A stretch of 64,000 nt of DNA from Actinomucor elegans (lineage: Eukaryota > Mucoromycota > Mucoromycetes > Mucorales > Mucoraceae), in contig JAMSLZ010000014.1 in the NCBI GenBank assembly GCA_026027325.1, positions 248,001 through 312,000 on the forward strand, in the 5' to 3' direction. A program made the translations under genes and the position numbers. Below are positions 10,986 through 24,920 of the stretch, in pieces (the first letter of the stretch is position 1; the number at the start of each line of letters is the position of its first letter). The notes beneath the pieces were generated by a model. That model did not search any database. It was not told where the DNA came from and saw nothing but the letters and a program-made list of their open reading frames with translations.

Positions 10986-11911
10986 GATGTATACTTCTGT
11001 TGCAAATGCGGAAAAAGAGGAAGAACAGCTTTGGTACCGCCTTGCACGCCACTTTCAACTCGCAAAATTTTAATTGTCCGGTTCGGCTATTCAATATGGT
11101 AACGTTGATTGGAAGTCGGCATGTAAATATCAAGTAAGAAGAGAAGAAGAGAATAGTGGAATTAGATAGATTTCGAACCCTCTAGTTTTACTTTAATGCA
11201 AAGTAAGTCAGTGAAATTTGTGGGCTATTTTATTGTGTATCGAATCATATAAGAAATTATAGCGTTTTTTATATAAAGATCTATTTTATTTTTGACAAGA
11301 TATAATTTTTGCCATTTCTTTGTCTCATATCAATAGTTTGGATATTTTATAAGAACTAAAATAAAAATAAAATATTAAAATACACCTTTTGATGTAGTGG
11401 ATGACCTAATGTTAAAAAAAAGTTTTATAGCCAAACAAAACTATCAAAAGTATTGTAAGAAAATTGGCAAAAAAACTATGAATATTTTGAAGGAGCGTTT
11501 AATTGGACAGCGGTATCGCAAATAGCGTATTTTACTATTTTATTGGCTGACAACGGATATATTACTTTGGAATAGTTAATCTTGCTATTTTATTGTGATT
11601 TACTTATAATGAAAGGCTACAAATTGACGCAAAGCATATTAATAAAAAATATGTACAATGTTGGATTTTTTATAGAATGGTATAAAGGTTATATTGTACT
11701 TTGTTTGAAAATTAAGGATTACTTTGCAGGTAAAATGTATACACGCTCAAAAACGCTATTCAAGGCAATCCTCTCCTTCAGTATCCATATCTTGTGACGT
11801 ACAGTGTCGCTATCCCATTGGCTAAAATGAAATTATATAAACTTCTACTAATGGAGCTCAACCTTTCTTTCAATATCCATATATCAAACACATAAAGTAT
11901 ATCAAACGGCC
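10986..11911. other. Intergenic region between divergent RPS29 and OST1
   Basis: A shared divergent promoter region of about 0.9 kb that is very AT-rich. A TATATAAA box at 11834-11841 lies 70-78 bp before the OST1 start codon. No gene is recognised. Confidence 0.5.
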
Positions 11912-13655
11912 ATGATCTCGGTCCGTTTCGTCTTACAGCTATTATTCGCGTTCAGTTGCGTTCTTAGCTTAACTTGGGCTTTCCCTAATCAGTTCGAAAA
12001 CATCAAAGTCCTTCGCGTCATCGATGTCGATAGTGCCATTGCTCGTGAAGATATCGGTATTCGCGCCAAAAACACGGATAGTAAAGCTGCTACCGACTAT
12101 TACTTTTATGTACCCAATGTCGTTTACAAGAACACTGCTTCCATCTCGGCTTTCTTGAGAAAACAAAAGACTGAACTTGAAGTTACTTTAGAAGGAACCG
12201 ACACTAACACGTAAAGTGGACGCGCTTGAATCATAGACATATATACTTATCGAGACGTTTATAGTGATATGAAGATTTACAAGATAACTTTGAATGAGCC
12301 AGTTCAACCTCAACAAGACGTTTTATTAGGTGTCAAGGTCGCATATACGCATACTGTGAAGCCTATGCCAACCAGATTACCTCAGGTAGCGCGTCAACAT
12401 ACTGTATATGCTTTCAATTCTTATTTCCTTTCACCTTATTTCACCAAAGAAGTCAAGACAACTCTTCAGTAAAGTATAAATTATGTTTTATCTATCATCC
12501 GCGTGTTCTAATACAAATCAAATAGAACTCCTACTAAGAACATTGTGAGCCACGTTGGTGCTGGTGGAAAGAGTACTGTTTCCAATAACAAAGTTATCTA
12601 CGGCCCTTATGAAAATGTATCACCTCAATCATTCGAACTTGCTACCTGTCACTTTGAAAACAGTAAACCTTTATTGACTGTCACTTCCCTTGAACGCGAT
12701 ATTGAAGTTTCTCATTGGGGCAAGAATTTAGCAGTTGAAGAGCATTATGCATTAAGAAATGACGGCGCCAGGTAAGTCTTCAGTATTGGTATAAATGTAC
12801 ACATAATTGATAGACGCGTCTTTAGTCTTGATACTGATTTCAGTCGCGTACAATATCAAATCACCGCACATATCCATGATCAAACCAACGTCTTGAAGGG
12901 CCTTACATTTGATTTGCCTGTCAGTGCTCGTGATCCTTACTTCCGTGATGAAGTTGGTAACGTGTCTACCTCTCATTTCAGAGTAGAAAATAAGAAATCA
13001 GTCTTGGAAATTATGCCTCGTTATCCTTTGTTTGGTGGTTGGAACTATACTTGGTATCATGGATACAATGCTGATCTTGGATCGTATGTTCACAAGGCCA
13101 AGGGTAAATACATCCTTAATGTCAATTTTGTTGAGAATATCAAGGACATGACTGTGGATAAAGCAACCATTCGAGTAGTACTACCTGAAGGATCCAAGTA
13201 AGCAACAACAACAAAAAAATTAAAAGTACTTGCATGTGCTTACTGTGCGCTTATTTAGGAATATCAAGATCCATACGCCTTTTGAGATTGATTCTGAACT
13301 GGTTACCAGCCACTTCACTTATTTTGATTCAACTGGACGAACCATGGTAGTCTTGCAAAAGAACAACGTAGTGAAGGAACATGAGTTACCTATTCAGGTA
13401 AATATGTCAATTGGCATATATATGCGCTTGATCTAATCCTATGAAATAGATTGAATATGAATATCCTACTTTGCGTTTATTACAAAAGCCTCTAGTTGCT
13501 TCTACTGCAGTTTTCTTGTTCTTTGTTTCAAGTATCATCTTCAACAAGATCCCTTTCACTATTGGAAATCAGGTAATGCTATAACTTGTTGATTTTGGAA
13601 TACATATTAACTATTAGTGCTTCCATAGCCAAAGTCTGACCTCAAGAAAAATTAA
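11912..13655 (+). CDS. OST1: Oligosaccharyltransferase subunit OST1 (ribophorin I)
   Basis: Subunit of the ER oligosaccharyltransferase that moves the dolichol-linked glycan onto Asn of nascent proteins. Exons: 11912-12210, 12265-12468, 12526-12771, 12826-13197, 13259-13397, 13450-13572 and 13629-13655, about 469 residues (yeast 476). An N-terminal signal peptide (FVLQLLFAFSCVLSLTWA) is followed by lumenal blocks diagnostic of ribophorin I: YRDEVGNVSTSHF-like at exon 4 (FRDEVGNVSTSHFRVE), MPRYPLFGGWNYTW and VVLPEGSKNIKI. A single C-terminal membrane segment (TAVFLFFVSSIIF) precedes a short basic tail ending KSDLKKN. For the last exon an alternative acceptor at 13616 would change the final residues. 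Six introns of 52-61 nt. Confidence 0.93.
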
Positions 13656-14945
13656 TCAATAAACTGCTACGTCTTTTTTTTAAAAAATTTATTATGCATT
13701 ATGTGGAGTCCTGTTTTGGGGGCTCTAGAGGCCATCGTTTCTGCTCTATAAGTAGTTTCAGTTACAAAAAAAAAAATGTCTCTATTTCAACGAGATCGCT
13801 TGATAATACCTTTAGCCCAATATATATACAGATGCAATCGTGCTTTTTTTGATGGTGTAAGTCTAAATAATATATTTAGGGCATATATCTGAGAGTGAAT
13901 GCCAGTTTCTTTAAGGTAGCTACATGATGTTATTTGATGACTCTTTGTTTTTTAATCATTATGTAATGGCTATCATGTTACTATATATATGGCTATTTTA
14001 GTATATATGTGGACTTTAGACCACGTATAAAGAACAAGAATAGAATAATAGATAATCTCTCTTGTTTCATTTCGTAATTATGACAGTACATTCTATTTAA
14101 TGATTACATATATTAAAACACTTTAAATTATTCTAATGCTGTGCGATTTACTTCTATTTCAAATATATGATTGCTAGTCTTCTAAAGACTTTATGTAAAT
14201 TAAAAATACATAAATGCAAGTTTCGGATAGCAAATACGCATATCAACATATTTAGTAAGCATTATCTCTCCATAGAGGCATTATACTTATGAACGCTTTA
14301 TTATGATTCCTTCTTCTTTCACTGTGAATAAAAAGCCATCAAAGAATAGAATTTAGTTTTAACTTCTGTCAGGACGGCCACTAAAGGCCTCCAAGATTAT
14401 CATGCCAGGGCTCTTTTAACCTAAAATTAGACGGATACTATCTGCAACAAGAATATATTGATTAAGTAAGTTTAATTATTCAAGATTATGACAAAAAGTT
14501 TACTGTTGTATTGGTAGATGAGAGAAATCATAAGTATATTTGCGCTGCTACCAATACACAGAATGACGAAACCTTTTTTTTTTCTATTTGTCTGGAATGT
14601 TAACTGTAGTTGAATTTCCTGTAATCGCCTTAGAAGCTCAAAAAGATGTTGGGGCTACCTCGATAAAACAACATATTGAATATTGCTTGCAAGGATCCGA
14701 GCAATACAACTACAAGATACTGAGTTATAAATAAACAAAAAAAAAACTACTAAGAAATGTGTCAAAACAAACAGTTTAGAAGGTTCAAGATGGTAAGTGA
14801 TATGTTTATAAGCACCTATTGTTTAACCAGAAGCTTTTATTAAACGAATAAGCTATCCAATACAGGCATATAATTTTTTTTTAAATGGACTCCTTTATGT
14901 GAAGGGAAAGAATAAATCAGGATTTTGGCAGATTTGAGGTCGTAG

Positions 14946-15069
14946 AGGGAGGGGGAGGGGGACCAGCAATAGATTTCCTCTTTTTATGTATTTATATCTG
15001 TTTCGAGTTTTATCTATGAGTGCATTGGTACTTCTTTCCTCCTCTTCCCCCCTTCCCCCTCCTCCTCCC
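14946..15069. repeat. G-rich tract facing a complementary C-rich tract
   Basis: About 14946-14964 reads GAGGGAGGGGGAGGGGGA. About 15037-15069 on the same strand is a pure pyrimidine run with CCCCCC, CCCCC and CTCCTCCTCCC blocks. The two can pair as an imperfect inverted repeat about 75 nt apart. Each alone is a candidate G-quadruplex on one strand. Confidence 0.6.
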
Positions 15070-15105
15070 AGATAACATTACTGTTTTTACCCTTCTATCA
15101 TTTGT

Positions 15106-15185
15106 CATCTCGACATTATCTCCAGCTTAATCTTTGCTTAAGCTGGAAAGCCACTTTAAAAGCATGACTGTCGAGAAGACAATAA
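15106..15185. repeat. Nested inverted repeat
   Basis: The inner hairpin CCAGCTTAA / TTAAGCTGG (15122-15146) has a 9-bp perfect stem and 7-nt loop. Outside it, TTGTCATCTCGACA (from 15102) faces TGTCGAGAAGACAA (to about 15183), 13 of 14 pairs. A further hairpin, GTGTCTTT / AAAGACAC, follows at 15202-15227. The clustering suggests a structured non-coding RNA or a foldback element remnant. Confidence 0.55.
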
Positions 15186-15625
15186 GATAAATTTTGAATT
15201 AGTGTCTTTATACAATCTTAAAGACACAGTTGGCCCAAGTTGCCAAGGTAAATTTTTGCAGATTGTAAAAACTGGTGTGCTGAAAGGCAGAGACATTTTT
15301 CAACAAGATAATGTAAAAATAATGCGCCCAAAAACATAACGAAGGCTTGTTTGCCTGATTGCTTTTATAGGTATGTTTGTTATATTTTATATCTGCCAAT
15401 TAAGGAATAAATGAAAGTGAATTACGATATGTTATCAGCGATAGCATATTGTACAATAGTATCCTGGATTTTATAGTTAGATAGAAAACATACCCTGATA
15501 GATACAATGACAAAGTAGTTTACTATTATTCAATAGTTGTTTAGTTACTAAACTAATTTAACCAAATATTAAGATAGTTTGGTTGTTTCTAGGACGTTTT
15601 GGACGGTCCCCGAGATGAATCAGCT

Positions 15626-15657
15626 GGTTGCTATGGCTATTGAGGCGGTTGCTATGG
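15626..15657 (+). promoter_or_regulatory. Direct repeat GGTTGCTATGG in the eIF2-gamma promoter
   Basis: GGTTGCTATGG occurs at 15626-15636 and again at 15647-15657, a 21-bp period (two helical turns), 114-145 bp upstream of the start codon. GTTGCYATGG resembles an RFX/X-box half-site. The factor is inferred, while the repetition is directly visible. Confidence 0.5.
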
Positions 15658-15770
15658 AACAATGATAGCCTCTCGAAAACCGTGACTGTTTATCACTACT
15701 ATTTTAATTTTTTTTGCTTCACTCCAACTTCGAATACTATCCTTCTTTTATCGTAATCAACTTAGAAAAG

Positions 15771-17484
15771 ATGACTGACGTAGTCCAAATCGATGTCACC
15801 AAGTTGACACCTTTGTCACATGAGGTTATTTCTAAACAAGCTACCATTAATATTGGTAAATTAGTCAATACATGTCGAGCACTTTTTTTCCGCGACGCAT
15901 TAACCGAAAAATTTTTTCTGTTCATTAGGTACCATTGGTCACGTAGCTCACGGTAAATCTACAGTAGTTAAAGCCATTTCCGGTGTTCAAGTAAAGACAT
16001 TTCCAATTAGATACAATTTGAGCCAAGAAACTTCAGTAGAATGTAACTAATTGAAATTGTTCTTCGTGTTTTTTTTTGTATGAATAGACTGTTCGTTTCA
16101 AGAATGAAATGGAAAGAAACATTACAATCAAGTTGGGTTATGCCAATGCAAAGATTTTCAAGTGTAACAATCACGCTTGCCCTAGACCTGGCTGTTACAA
16201 GTCTTATGGTTCTGCTAAAGAAGATAATCCCATGTGTGAGCGTTCTGGCTGCGGTGGCACCATGGAGCTCGTTCGTCACATCAGTTTTGTTGGTAAGCGC
16301 GCGCGGATGCGGAATTTGATTTTTATATATATAAGCCTTAACTAAAGGTCTTTTATGTTAGATTGTCCTGGTCACGATATTCTTGTAAATATGCAAATGG
16401 TTTGAGTCAATATAAGTACTAATAGTTTTTTGTTTAGATGACTACCATGTTATCCGGTGCAGCTGTCATGGATGCAGCACTTTTATTGATTGCCGGTAAC
16501 GAATCTTGTCCTCAACCTCAAACTTCTGAACATCTTGCAGCTATTGAAATTATGAAGCTTCAACACGTTATTATTCTTCAAAACAAGGTGGATCTTGTTA
16601 AAAAGGAAGCTGCACATGAACAGCACCAAGATATTCTCGCTTTTGTCAAAGGTACCGTCGCTGACGGTGCTCCTATTGTTCCTATCTCTGCTCAGCTTAA
16701 ATACAATATCGACGCTGTTAATGAATACATTACCAAAAAGATTCCAATTCCTGTTCGTGATTTCTCTGCTGTCCCTAGACTAATTGTTATCCGTTCTTTT
16801 GATATCAACAAACCAGGTGCCGACATCGACAATCTCCAAGGTGGTGTTGCTGGTGGTTCTATTCTTAAAGGTGTGCTCAAGATTGGTGATGCTATTGAAG
16901 TACGTCCTGGTGTGATTATCAAGGATCAAGAAGGTCGTATTCGTGCTCGTCCTATTTTATCCAAGATCTTGACCTTGGCTGCTGAAACAAACAAGCTAGA
17001 ATTTGCTGTTCCTGGTGGTTTGATCGGTGTTGGTACTCAAATGGATCCTACTTTGTGTCGTGGTGATCGTTTGGTTGGTCAAGTCTTGGGCTATCCTGGT
17101 ACTTTGCCTTCCATTTACACAGAACTTGAAATTTCTTATTTCTTGTTGCGTCGTTTGTTGGGTGTCAAGACCGATGACAAGAAGCAAGCCAAGGTTGCTA
17201 AATTGGCCAAGGGTGAATTACTCTTGGTTAACATTGGTTCCGTCTCTACTGGTGGTCGTGTTGTTGGTGTTAAGGCTGATCTTGCCAAGATCATCTTAAC
17301 TGGCCCTACTTGTACTGAAGTTGGTGATAAGGTTGCTATTTCTAGAAAGATTGAAAGACATTGGCGGTAAGCTAAGAGCATGCGTATATATATATCAAAC
17401 AGAGACTCATCTTTTATTTTTTATAGTCTTATTGGTTGGGGTAAGATCAAGCGTGGTACTGTTCTGGAAGCAGAAGCAAACTAA
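15771..17484 (+). CDS. GCD11: Translation initiation factor eIF2, gamma subunit
   Basis: The GTPase subunit of eIF2 that carries initiator Met-tRNA to the 40S subunit. Six exons: 15771-15855, 15929-15990, 16088-16292, 16362-16384 (23 nt), 16438-17366 and 17427-17484, 453 residues. Splicing joins [14 protein letters not shown] (P-loop, residues 27-40, with the Ala of VAHGKST typical of eIF2-gamma), the Cys-rich zinc knuckle [12 protein letters not shown] ... [16 protein letters not shown] (G3, starting at residue 118) and ILQNKVDLV (G4). Domain II/III blocks such as [21 protein letters not shown] and LLGV follow. The N-terminus is short compared with yeast. Codon bias indicates high expression. 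Confidence 0.96.
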
Positions 17485-19364
17485 GAGAATATTATCATTA
17501 TTAAATCTTCTTAAGAGTACATATAAAAAAAGTATAATACGATTGTAAATTTCTACCAAAAAGAAAGTGGGTTATTATCAGCTGAGTGAGAGTACATAAC
17601 ATGTACTTTTTGAGACAAATGCTAGTATTTACGCTTTTCGGGATGAGATGGATATGTCATACCACACGAGATTTGAACAAAGTTAAGCCCTGGCATGCAT
17701 TTCACAAGGGCTTGTAGAGTCAAAATCAGGTCAGTAGGCCATCATCAAAAACAAGAAGCACAGAAAAGTTGCTATAATAGCTTACTAAATATTTATAACT
17801 GATGCCAGGCTTCATTTGATTTCTCTGCTAAGCTTAAATATATATAGTGCGGCTATATTCGAATCTGCCTTTGATACTGTCAAAAAGCAATGCAAAAAAG
17901 CTTCTGCTGTAGTATTTTCTTAGCTTTATTAAATACCTATTTTCATAACATAAAAATTGTCGAACAAAAGGCATATAGAATTCGCAAATGCATGGAAGAG
18001 CACCAAGGCTAGTTAATATTTCTATCATTTTTACAAGTTGACATTGACAAGTAACGTTTGGGTATTTTATATGTAATAAATACAAAAAAAAAAAACTTGC
18101 ACATACTCCCTTCTCAACAGTAATAGATAACTATCTCTAAAATTCCGTTTTTGTTCTGTATCAAAAAAGCGATACTCTGGAAATATTGGACTATGTATCT
18201 AATAAGGTGTACTCTTATTTTTTTTCGCAAATTGTCTCTCCAATTCCTTTCCATTTCTCGACATATTCTAGTTTGATGGCATATCTGTTGTCTAGAACAT
18301 ATTTAGAATGAAGCATAGCATCTATCATGATTAGTATTTATCTAAAGAATAATGATGAGTAAATTCAAATTTAGCAATGTGTTGTAGATATATATTTCAA
18401 ATAACTTGATCTATAAATTCCTCAACCGATCTGAATCAAGTGTCGCATCCGATGCATAAAGTTTGGACGTATTTATTTAAACTACAAGAAATTAGTAAAT
18501 GGGACACAAAAACAAACTCTCGGTACGCGAAAGCCGATAATCGATCTGTAGATCGCATTAGAGTAGGACATTATGCTGTGTTTTTGGACCAAATAATCAA
18601 CTTAAAGGACGTATAGCAAAGCCGCGCCCAAAATTTTCATTTTGATCTTGTTACTAAATTTCCTGAATCGTAAATATGCCCAGATATAGAAGAATGATAG
18701 CTTAGCAAATGCTAAACATGAAACCAGTTACTGACAAGATATTGCAGCTCCATGCCGGTGGGTTTTTCAGAATTTAGTTACGAGGATATAGGCATTTTAA
18801 ATATCGATCAGTATATCGCCTAGGAAATGCTCGTATATTCTAAAGATCTCAATGAAGAGTTAAACGAAAAAAGTTTGTCTTTTTACATTGGTATTATTTT
18901 TCTTCCTTAGGTCTTCAGACTCCGTTATACTGTATACGTGAATGGCAAAAGATGATCTAAAAAATATACGTTAAATAATTCACAATAAACGACATTATAA
19001 GTGTAGTGATCTTCTCGGTTTTGTCACGATTATAGTCAAGTTTAATGTTTTTAATTTATTATATGATTATGATTATTACTCGCTAGCCAATTAAGAGTTA
19101 AGAAAAAAGCAGCAGTGTGTTTGTAAGATTATAAGTATAATTACAATTGCAATCAAGCTCGACGTTTTTAATTATGTTGTTGATTGATGATTGATGATAA
19201 TTTACGATAAAGGTTTTTTCTTTTTAAAATTGGTCTATTTACAATTAACACGCATTTTTATCAGTTGGAGTTTTGTTCACAGTTGGAATTTTTGAAGAAA
19301 AAAAAAAGAGAAAAAACAACAATAACGAGTAAAGTATATATGGGTAATAAATATTTTCTTGATC
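17485..19364. other. Intergenic region, 1.9 kb
   Basis: The 3' ends of GCD11 and DED1 meet here. AT-rich, with no gene recognised. It contains one minus-strand copy of the dispersed repeat (about 18403-18465). Confidence 0.5.
18403..18465 (-). repeat. Dispersed intergenic repeat, copy B
   Basis: Read on the minus strand it contains GGATGCGACACTTGATTC, then AGATCGGTTGAGGAATTTAT. The right end GAGGAATTTAT-GATCA is shared with the copy at 47061-47127. Confidence 0.5.
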
Positions 19365-21644
<2,280 letters not shown>

Positions 21645-22797
21645 AATATATATGTATGTATATTAAAGAAATATAATAAAGAAAAATGGGTCCCGCAGTT
21701 TTTTTTTTCTTTTTTATAAAAAAAAACCCTTGGGTTCTGTGAGCGCATTGTTAAATTAAAAAAGCAGCACCATCATCATATGGTGAAAACGAAGCTAAAC
21801 AGTCACTTTATAGTGCCTCAACTTGCAAGACTATACCTTATACAATAGGGTGGTGCAAATAAGGAGGAAAATCAAGAATAACATACGATATAGTATTCAT
21901 GGTAGTGAAGAAAAGCCTAAGTGGATTGCGGAATACATTGTTATTTTTTTATGCAGACACCTCAGTCAGTCAAATATAGCTATCCATTATGTAATGGACT
22001 TAATGCTTTGTTAAAAAAAAAAAAAAAAAAAATACTCAAAAGCTATATTTTGGGGTACTGGTTAAATGAATAGCTCAATAAACACACACATGGTTTGAAT
22101 ATGATGGGTCTAACTCTTAAAAGAATCCATAGATGCAATCTTTGGGTACTGAGGTTCTACTATGTCTGCCTTTTGAATGGAGTTTAATATATAAACGTTT
22201 AATTGGGTATCGGTAATTACTTGCATCAAACGCCGTTCTACGGTTTCGATTCGGATTTCCCGGTTATTTCCGGTCCGGACATCACGTGATAATATGATAA
22301 AAATTGATAGTCATAATAATTTAACTAAAAAACAGAATTTAAAGACCCGACCCTTCGTGAGCTTAATTGGCGCTTTGGACATGACAGTAATAATCTGTGC
22401 GTTCGAAGTATCGTTGCGGTGCAGAGGGATTTGAAAAGTAAAATGATGAATTGCAATTTTTATGTCTTACACTTTATTGTGGTGGGGAATTAACAAATGC
22501 AGCCTTCCTTCTGAACTTTTTTTTTTGTCAATAGCAGCTCCTTTTTTCTTCTTTCGTGCTTCTATCTATAAATATCAAATATATATTTGTGCGACACTTC
22601 TACAAGATCTATCTTCTGCTTGTAAGCGATTGCTCTAGAAAGCGATAATACTTGTAACTCAGTTCATATTAGATATAGAATAGATTCGTATTGTTAATTG
22701 ACTGTTCCAAATAAACTACAAAAAAAAAAAGAAACATAATTGAGAGGTGATACAAAAAGGCCATGTTCTTGCCCTAAAAAAATGATAGTTTATTATA
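21645..22797. other. Intergenic region, 1.15 kb
   Basis: DED1 promoter followed by the 3' side of a small minus-strand gene. It contains an A-run around 22013-22030 and a GC-richer patch near 22240-22290 with ATTCGGA, TTCCGGTCCGGA and CACGTG. A related ATTCGGA ... TTCCGGTCCGG patch lies at about 3703-3727. No gene is recognised. Confidence 0.45.
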
Positions 22798-23132
22798 TTA
22801 TCGGCCTGTACTGTTATAATTTTCTGAAGAACGCATAATCTTTTCGCTCTTGGTTCGTAATAAAGTCGTCTTTCTACTGATTGAATTAATGACACCTGTT
22901 GATGAATTGGTTGTTTGTACTGCACCTGGCTGTTGATGAAGATAAACGCCGTCTTTATAATGTTGACGATAGAATTCACGGTCTACAGGCGTTTTTTAGT
23001 AACAACAAATCGTCTGCTGAAAGATTACGTACCTTTTTGCTCGAAATCTGGCGAAGTGACAGGTCTACGCTTGGTATATTTGTCTATTCTCCACATTTCG
23101 ACGCTGGACTTGATTTTCTCGATAAGTCCCAT
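22798..23132 (-). CDS. Small basic protein of unknown function, 94 aa, two exons
   Basis: Not recognised. Exon 23132-23033, a 50-nt intron (23032-22983, GTACGT..CTGTAG) and exon 22982-22798. The spliced protein begins MGLIEKIKSSVEMWRIDKY, then TKRRPVTSPDFEQKDREFY, YKDGVYLHQQPG, a Ser/Thr-rich stretch and a basic C-terminus with SRKTTLLRTKSEKIMRSS, several basophilic-kinase-like sites. No signal peptide or membrane segment. The reading phase is exact and a long CT-rich leader precedes the ATG, as in expressed fungal genes. It lies in tandem with the SDC1-like gene, 294 bp apart. It may be a conserved Mucoromycota protein, which a homology search would settle. Confidence 0.62.
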
Positions 23133-23426
23133 TTTTATTTGTATTTATGATCTTGAGAATGAATGGAGATAGTGGACTGGATTATAGTACGATAAAAGGA
23201 AAGAAAGCAACAAGAAAAGAAAAAGAATCTTTATGGGAAAGAAAAGAGAAACAAAAAGAGAGAACCTCATCTATTTGTTTCATTTTTTCAAGGTACTGCT
23301 GACTATGGAATCATCAAAATTTGAAGATCAGTTTTGCGTTACTCTATAAACCATGATGGTATTACAAAAAAGAAAAGATAGGCAGTTTCTTTATTGAATG
23401 ATCAGTTAATAGTATACTATAACGAA

Positions 23427-23937
23427 TCATGATGACTGTTGGCCTTCGTTTGATCGACTCAAAAGGTATCGGCCGAGATAAGCAAGTGGATCGGCAGGAC
23501 TGCAAAAGTCAATTAGCTATTACTTTCCATTTAAGTCAATGATATAACTCTACCGTTCTGCAGCAAGTAATTTCATTCCTTCCAATAAAGTTGGCACCAC
23601 TGTAGAATCCAAATATGATCTCGGTGTAGGCCCACCTTCTGTCTGTTTCAATTCAGGCGTGCTCATAATAGTATCCACAGGCTCTTTAATTGTGCTAGGT
23701 TTTGATTCTGTATAGGTCGATTCCTAGTTCCATTTGAAATAAGGAATTAGTTTCTCGGGACACTCCATTCTTTCATTTACTTGCTTCGAATCTGGTACTT
23801 GACTCTGTTGTAATTGTAGTGGTATTCATTGAGTATTCTGTTGTTTGAAAGGTTCTATAAGAGGACAGTCAGTATTCTATACCCGATTGCAAATAACCTT
23901 TTTCTTTTTTTTCTTTTTACATTTGATTATCTGACAT
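23427..23937 (-). CDS. SDC1: DPY-30/SDC1-like subunit of the H3K4 methyltransferase complex
   Basis: Small dimerising subunit of the COMPASS (Set1) complex, which binds Bre2/ASH2L. Four exons on the minus strand: 23937-23921 (17 nt), 23854-23781, 23707-23554 and 23499-23427, 105 residues. After splicing, residues 62-94 form the Dpy-30 motif: YLDSTVVPTLLEGMKLLAAE joined to RPADPLAYLGRYLL, the usual TV.P.LL.G...LA.ERP.DP...L..YL pattern. The N-terminal 60 residues are Thr/Ser-rich and unconserved. No single exon shows a long open frame, so the gene is easily missed. The intron 2 acceptor (23708) was chosen because the nearer one breaks the frame. The motif is strong, but the exact N-terminal exons are less sure. 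Confidence 0.8.
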
Positions 23938-24374
23938 TTTGAACGCGTTTCTCAAAAGAGGTGAAAAAAAATCCAGCAACACGAAGTTATTGAATATCAC
24001 GCCGCCGCTTGAGCGAATATTTCGATATCATTGGTAGACGGAAATTGAATGCAAAGTCTACTACCATCAACTATGCACCAAATCCATAAAGCAATGTTCA
24101 ATCCAATAGCATGTCAAGGTAAGCATTTATAATTCAAATATGTATAAAATATGCGGTTTTTTTTTAATGTACCACCGTATATACTTGCACAGAGGTATAA
24201 TAAGACGCTAGGGAGCTTTGGTATAACAACAACTTCTTTCATCTAAGGAACAAATTTTCTTTTTATTACTCTATAAAACATACACTATTCGAAAGAAAAA
24301 TCAATGCTTTACAAACTATTTTAAGCACTTATATTATAAAATTGTACATGTCATCCTCTATGTTGTAATTTCTA

Positions 24375-24397
24375 TTTTTTTTTTTTTTTTTTTTTTT
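24375..24397. repeat. Poly-T tract of 23
   Basis: An uninterrupted run of T in intergenic DNA. It appears as a poly-A stretch downstream of repeat copy C when read on the minus strand. Confidence 0.85.
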
Positions 24398-24460
24398 GAT
24401 GTACAATATGTTTTGGGAAATCGCCGCTCTGAAAATTGGGCATGCTGAATTAGCAAACAC

Positions 24461-24534
24461 GAGCGATCTCGGCTGATCTCGGTCCAATGTCGCATCTAAG
24501 TAGTAGCCCATTCACAGAATAAGTAGTTGTATCT
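24461..24534 (-). repeat. Dispersed intergenic repeat, copy C
   Basis: On the minus strand: CTACTTATTCTGTGAATGGG, CTACTACTTAG, ATGCGACATTGG, ACCGAGATCAGCCGAGATC. It is among the best preserved copies. The core ATGCGACATTGGACCGAGAT matches the 56858 copy with a single change. Confidence 0.7.
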
Positions 24535-24920
24535 AGCAACAATCTATTCTGGCTTAAACATTTCCATTATATTTCATACCTTATTCATTTATAGGTAACT
24601 TGAGTAATCAAATCGAAGCTAGATCTATGTAATCTTTAACATAATTAAATTCTAGGTATACACAACAGTTTGCGAATAAAATTTATATCTATCAGAACGT
24701 TTTCACTACGCGGAATTTGGATTGATTCAAGGTTAACACGAGCTATACATTAACTCATATTACAATTGTAGCTATCCCTGCTTTGGGGGGCCCATAACTA
24801 CTTTTGACTATAGTAGTAGCGCTTAAGGCCTACTCATTATTTTTAGAATTTATAACCCAAAAAAAAAAAGGACTTGGCTATCTCCTGCGAGTGCTTAGTA
24901 TTATTTAGTTATTTTCTTTA

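Larger units (their letters stand above)
13656..15770. other. Intergenic region, 2.1 kb, with strong inverted repeats
   Basis: No protein gene is seen. The first 1.2 kb is plain AT-rich DNA. From 14940 to 15230 there are a G-rich tract, a complementary C-rich tract and two or three perfect or near-perfect hairpins, annotated separately. The eIF2-gamma promoter follows. Confidence 0.55.
23938..24920. other. Intergenic region, 1.0 kb
   Basis: Promoter side of the SDC1-like gene, then AT-rich DNA with a 23-T run (24375-24397) and one minus-strand copy of the dispersed repeat (24461-24534). Read on the repeat's own strand, the T run is an A run 64 nt after its right end. No gene is recognised. 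Confidence 0.5.
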
